A stretch of 64,000 bases of DNA from Sternotherus odoratus (lineage: Eukaryota; Chordata; Testudines; Kinosternidae). Numbering within the stretch: the first letter of the stretch is position 1; the number at the start of each line of letters is the position of its first letter. A model generated the notes under the pieces. That model was not told the origin of the DNA. It was given only the letters and a program-made list of their open reading frames with translations, and made no database searches. Location: the NCBI GenBank assembly GCA_032164245.1, contig JAVMKO010000001.1:74955892-75019891 (forward strand), given 5' to 3'. Below, piece by piece: positions 60,501-64,000 of the stretch. Both the position numbers and the translations under genes were made by a program.

Positions 60501-62183
60501 GAATAAGATCCTGTTCATTTCCAGATGTGCTACAGTTGAGTCCATGGACCTTGAGCAAACACTCTCATTTGACTGCCATGGAATGCAAGGGCGTTATGTG
60601 ACTGTGACCATCCCAAGACGAGCTGAACAGCTGACTCTGTGTGAAGTGCAGGTGTTTGGTCTGCCATTGATTTTCCCTGGTGAGTACAGTTACTGAATTC
60701 ACACACAATAGATTTGTAGCTGTGTTTGGGGAAAGTTCTCCCCAAGTGTCTACTGGAGCCCAGTGCAGAGGGAGTGCAGAATGAGCAGAAAACACGATCA
60801 ATGGGGAACGTGAGTAAAAAGAAATCTGATTTAAGCCTTGTCTACACAGAGAATACATGCATGGTAAGATGGGGTGTAAGTCTATAACATGCTAGCTGTC
60901 ACGCACCAAAACTTCCATAGTGCACTTTGATCTGCTCCCTTTGCACAGTTGTGAATGACCACACAGGGGGCCAGGCAGTGGAGAATCAGGACCATTGTCT
61001 TTTCATAGGAAGGTAGGGTCAAGGCCAAAGGGGAGGTCTACATCAAAAAAGGAGCATTGGGAGATTTCCCGTGGGTACTGGAACTGATTGATCTTTGGGG
61101 GTTTGCTCTCCAGTATACCTTTGATATGCTTCACTAGGTCTTTTGGGACTGTTATTGTCCACCTTGGCCTTCAGCCTTCCTTTCCAGCCTATTCATCAAG
61201 CCTCACTGGCAGCTATTTTAATGGAGTCCTTATGCCCAACAGTGCCAATCAGGGACAAATAATTTCAGCCAGATGGAAAACACCAGACTCAGATGAGGGA
61301 GAGGAAGATAACAGTGGGATGAAATGCAGCGCCAGACTGACCAGACAGGAAGGGCTCTGGGTCATTTGACTTTCACATAAGGGATTATGGCTAAATGAGC
61401 GATGATACATTACTGCAGAATTATTTAGTTCTAGGCAGAAGATAGACAAGCACCATATACTTCAGAGGCAAGGTGTTGGGTGCAACGTAATGAAAAGTAT
61501 ACCAACAATGTTAAGGGATGATGTGGCACAACAAAGCCCTGTGCCAAGGGCACAACATTCAATACCCAATGGAAAACATTTATCCTGGTGGTGGTGGGGA
61601 GGATCACCCACGTAACTCTATAAATCTTCAAAGTGCTGTACAAGCAATGAAGTCTATAGACAGATCCCCATAGTTTTGTGTTAGATGTCAATCATGAAAT
61701 CAGTGTCTGGGTCCAGTGCCCTGGAACCCTCATGGAAGAGACTTGTAAGTAATGCAGCACTGAGCCAAAGGAAAGCTTGGATAAGGGAGCAATTCTGAGA
61801 AACCAAGTACAGTACACCTCTACCCTGGTATAATGTGGTCCGGTATATAAGGCGAATTCTGGTATAGCGCAGTAAAGGAGCGCTCCGGGGGGCGTGGCTG
61901 CGCACTCCTCTACCTCAATATAATGCAGTTTCACCTATACCGTGGTACGATTTTTTGGCTCCCGAGGACTGCATTATATCGAGGTAGAGGTGTAGTAATT
62001 ACATGTCCAGGTCCAAAATTTTAGACTCAGGGATATTTTTTTCTTTTGAAAACTGCCCGGGTACATAAGAACAAACACATTCACCCCTCCCTTCTGCTAC
62101 GTGACCTGCTCTGATGATAATTTGGGGTTTTTTTTACTATGTTACAGGTGAAACACTCCGAGCACCAAAGGCAACAACAGGAG
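51542..62183 (+). CDS. Secreted lectin with two F-type lectin domains, gene C (3' end outside window)
   Basis: Exons: 51542-51602 (signal, MLRTLSLLLILALKGLSA), 52028-52313 and 52677-52831 (FTP domain 1), 55829-55873 (linker 1, DRMLNETLGPKIPNG), 57184-57231 (linker 2, DRFETDIWIILNNSRA), 58628-58913 and 60525-60679 (FTP domain 2), 62148-62183 (linker 3, ETLRAPKATTG). All have GT-AG borders and every module junction is phase 1, giving 357 codons so far. NET and NNS in the linkers are glycosylation sequons. FTP1 keeps His, Arg and Arg (CSHT..RGDCCEER). FTP2 has Gln for His (CSQT, codon 58747-58749) but keeps RGDCCEER. A pentraxin exon in the same phase is expected beyond 64000. Linker exons are inferred from splice signals and phase only. 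Confidence 0.8.
53179..53436. mobile_element. MITE in gene C intron
   Basis: Ends GCTGTGCCTGCACTAGCAC and, inverted, GCTATGTCTACAGTAGAGG, with CTG on both sides (53176-53178 and 53437-53439). The sister site in gene B (TTTCTCTGTTTCC, about 36221-36233) is uninterrupted. Confidence 0.6.
53670..54043. mobile_element. hAT-type MITE in gene C intron
   Basis: 374 bp with ends CAGGGGTCTCAAAC and, inverted, CAGGAGTCTCAAAC, and the perfect 8-bp duplication ATGTAAAG (53662-53669 and 54044-54051). It is absent from the corresponding introns of genes A and B. Confidence 0.9.
56228..56419. mobile_element. hAT-type MITE in gene C intron
   Basis: 192 bp with perfect 14-bp inverted ends CAGGCCTGCACAAC and the perfect 8-bp duplication GATTATAG (56220-56227 and 56420-56427). 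Gene B has the empty site (GGTTAGATAATACTCTATC, about 37027-37045). Confidence 0.93.
57265..58210. repeat. LTR-like dispersed repeat, copy 2
   Basis: Parallel to 41247-41850 (GATGGGTTAGATCAAAGAAA, AATAAATCCATTTTACCC, GATATGCACAGCTG, GGTTCCAAGTGATAACAGAC). It extends further right, to a TTCCAAACCACCATTAATGG motif. Inserted in the gene C intron between linker 2 and FTP2. Confidence 0.5.
57547..57606. repeat. GTACAGT microsatellite
   Basis: Imperfect tandem of ACAGTGT and ACAGTAC units inside the LTR-like repeat. Confidence 0.8.
61815..61992. mobile_element. Mariner/Tigger-type MITE in gene C intron
   Basis: 178 bp with ends CACCTCTACCCTGGTATAATG and, inverted, CACCTCTACCTCGATATAATG (17 of 21 matching), with TA at 61813-61814 and 61993-61994. 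Confidence 0.75.
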
Positions 62184-62293
62184 GTAAATGCTGCCAACTT
62201 GATATGGGTGATGGACTATAGCTAGACAGTCTGTGTTCACTTGGCACAGGTTTGCAAAGTGACTATTCAGCATGTGCTTTATAGAACCTAGAA

Positions 62294-62642
62294 CAGTGGT
62301 TTTCACACCAGGGTCGTGACCCAGCACTGGGTCGCAGCAGCTCTGGTCAGCACTGCCAACCAGCCTGTTAAAAATCCCGTCAGCAGTGCTGCCTGGCTAA
62401 GGCAGGCTAGTCCCCACCTCTTACGACACCACGCTGTGTCCTGGAAGCGGCCAGCAGCAGGTCCGCTCTTAGGCAAGGCGGCCACATGGCTCTGTGCACT
62501 GCCTCGCTCCTAGCACCCCAAACCTTGGCTCCAGGCTTAACTCCTCCCACACCCCAAACCCCTCATCCCCAACTCCGATGGGTCATGGGCGTCAACAATT
62601 TTCTTCAACTGGGTCGCCAGAAAAAAAGTTTGAAAACCACTG
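62294..62642. mobile_element. hAT-type MITE after gene C linker 3
   Basis: 349 bp with ends CAGTGGTTTTCACACC and, inverted, CAGTGGTTTTCAAACT, and the perfect 8-bp duplication ACCTAGAA (62286-62293 and 62643-62650). Confidence 0.9.
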
Positions 62643-62650
62643 ACCTAGAA

Positions 62651-63407
62651 CACATGCTTTATAGTCCCAACCTGTAACAGAGAAATCACATGTCTATCAT
62701 GTGTTACTCTACACATATATGGAGAAATGCCTAGTCCAGGGGCCTATAAATAATGCCACTAACCTACAGGAGGTAACAATAATATTTTGCATTCATACAG
62801 TACATTTCATCCAAGGATTTCAAAGTATTTTGCTGAGGTGGGTGTTATATGTATGGAAAGGAAACACAAGGAACACAGAAATTAAACAGTTTGACCAGGC
62901 TATCAGAGCAAGTCAGTGGCAGAGCCTCCAAGTTTCCTGACTCTTAATGACCATAACCACTAGACAGTTTCTGCCTACTTGTTCAGCTCCTCCTGATATG
63001 CAGAGCATGCTAAAACTGCAAATCTCCATCGCATCACTAATACACACCTATAGTGAGCACTGATAAACGGTGCCTGTGAAAGGGTGCAGAAGACTTTTGG
63101 GAACGGAGCAAATAAACCTCAGAATACACAACAGGAGAAGTCTCATCATCCGTTCACAAGGTGTTGGGGTATATACAGGCCACCAGAACTGCACACTTCT
63201 GCTATGTGGGAGGAGTGCTATAGGCTGCTATGTGGGAGGAGTGCTTCCTCTTCACCCTGGGTGAAATCCTAGCCCTATTGAAGTCAATGTAAAAAATCCC
63301 ATTCACCTCAATAGGATCAGAATATCACCCTGTGTTCCTGGCCAGGTTAACTAGTTTGTTTTCTAGCTTATATGGCCACAGAGGGAATGCCAAGACTCAG
63401 TAGTAAG
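62651..63407. other. Probable continuation of gene C intron
   Basis: No exon recognised. If gene C has a pentraxin exon, this is intron sequence. Confidence 0.35.
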
Positions 63408-64000
63408 GCTATGTTTTAGTCACGGGTATTTTTAGTAAAAGTCATGGACAGGTCACAGGCAGTAAACAAAAATTCATGGCCCGTGACCTGTCCATGACTT
63501 GTACTATATACCCGATTAAGTCTTGGGGGGAGGTGTGGGGGTGCTGCGGGTGCTCATAGGGGGCAGACCGGGGGTGCCACGGGTACTTGGGGTGGTGGTC
63601 TGGGGGCACCACGGGTGCTCAGGAGGTGGGAAGCAGCCCAGGACCCTGCAGCTGCTGGCGAGGAGCTGGAGGGGGATTAGCACAGCTGGCAGGCTCCCTA
63701 TCTGGCTCCTTGCAGCTCCCTGAAAGCAGCAACATGTCCCTCCTTCAGCTCCTAGCTCTGCGTGCTGCCCCCATCCCAAGTGTCGGCGCCGCAGCTCCCG
63801 TTGGCTGGAAACTGCGGCCAATGGGAGCTGCAGGGAGGCAACACGCAGAGCTGGGAGCTGAGGGAGGAACATGTCATTGCTCCCAGGGAGCCCTTCAAGG
63901 TAAGCGCCACCCAGAGCCCTCACCCCGTCCCTCATCCAACCCACAACCCTGAGCCCCCTCCCACACCGAAACTCCTGCCGTTGCTGTGTTGCGGGGGTGG
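63408..64000. mobile_element. Left part of a fold-back repeat
   Basis: Begins near GGCTATGTTTTAGTCACGGG. It contains a perfect 16-bp inverted repeat, GTCATGGACAGGTCAC (63441-63456) and GTGACCTGTCCATGAC (63483-63498), then a G-rich body. The right end lies outside the window or was not recognised. The 142- and 121-codon frames here are compositional. Confidence 0.45.

Larger units (their letters stand above)
51141..62200 (+). repeat. Lectin duplication unit C
   Basis: Homologous to unit A from CTTTACAGACTTGGCC (51170) onward, including upstream sequence, introns and the GGCTCCTTTGAAAAT block near 54460 (compare 32397). Confidence 0.7.

Overview
The window is nuclear DNA of an amniote vertebrate, most likely a turtle. 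The evidence is intron-containing genes with vertebrate splice sites, replication-dependent histone genes with the metazoan 3' stem-loop, and a dense mix of CR1 LINEs, Penelope-like (PLE) retroelement tails, PIF/Harbinger, hAT and pogo-type DNA transposons and endogenous retroviral LTRs. The species call is inference from the repeat mix; no marker gene fixes it.

Layout. 1-6.4 kb is mostly unrecognised or repeat-derived sequence, ending in a PLE fragment with a decayed GIY-YIG endonuclease reading frame. 6.39-11.11 kb is a full-length PIF/Harbinger transposon inserted in that PLE tail, with 17-bp terminal inverted repeats and a TAA target duplication. It carries a DDE transposase gene with one frameshift and, convergent to it, a two-exon Myb/SANT-like gene with one frameshift and one nonsense codon. 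13.6-19.2 kb is a small histone cluster: H3.2 (+), an H3 pseudogene (+), H2B (-) and H1 (-), each real gene with TATA, CCAAT and class-specific promoter boxes and a 16-nt stem-loop. No H2A or H4 was found. 20-29 kb is repeat-dominated and includes a fold-back PLE insertion, nested MITEs and a pogo/Tigger-type element filled with alternating palindromes.

29-62 kb is the most interesting part: a tandem array of three paralogous secreted lectin genes. Each starts with a signal-peptide exon and a two-exon F-type lectin (fucolectin/FTP) domain. Gene A has one FTP domain and no recognisable end. Gene B has one FTP domain and a terminal pentraxin exon; its three FTP-side exons and the pentraxin exon join into an uninterrupted 366-codon frame, the architecture of the amphibian pentraxin fusion protein. 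Gene C has two FTP domains joined by 45-nt and 48-nt micro-exons, a further 36-nt micro-exon, and an end beyond the window. All module borders are phase 1, so domains can be shuffled or skipped without frame loss. The products are predicted to be secreted calcium/fucose-type recognition proteins of innate immunity. Two of the four FTP domains have lost one residue of the sugar-binding triad.

Transposons inserted after the lectin duplications leave recognisable empty sites in the sister copies, giving a relative order of events. Intergenic stretches where nothing was recognised are listed as such.
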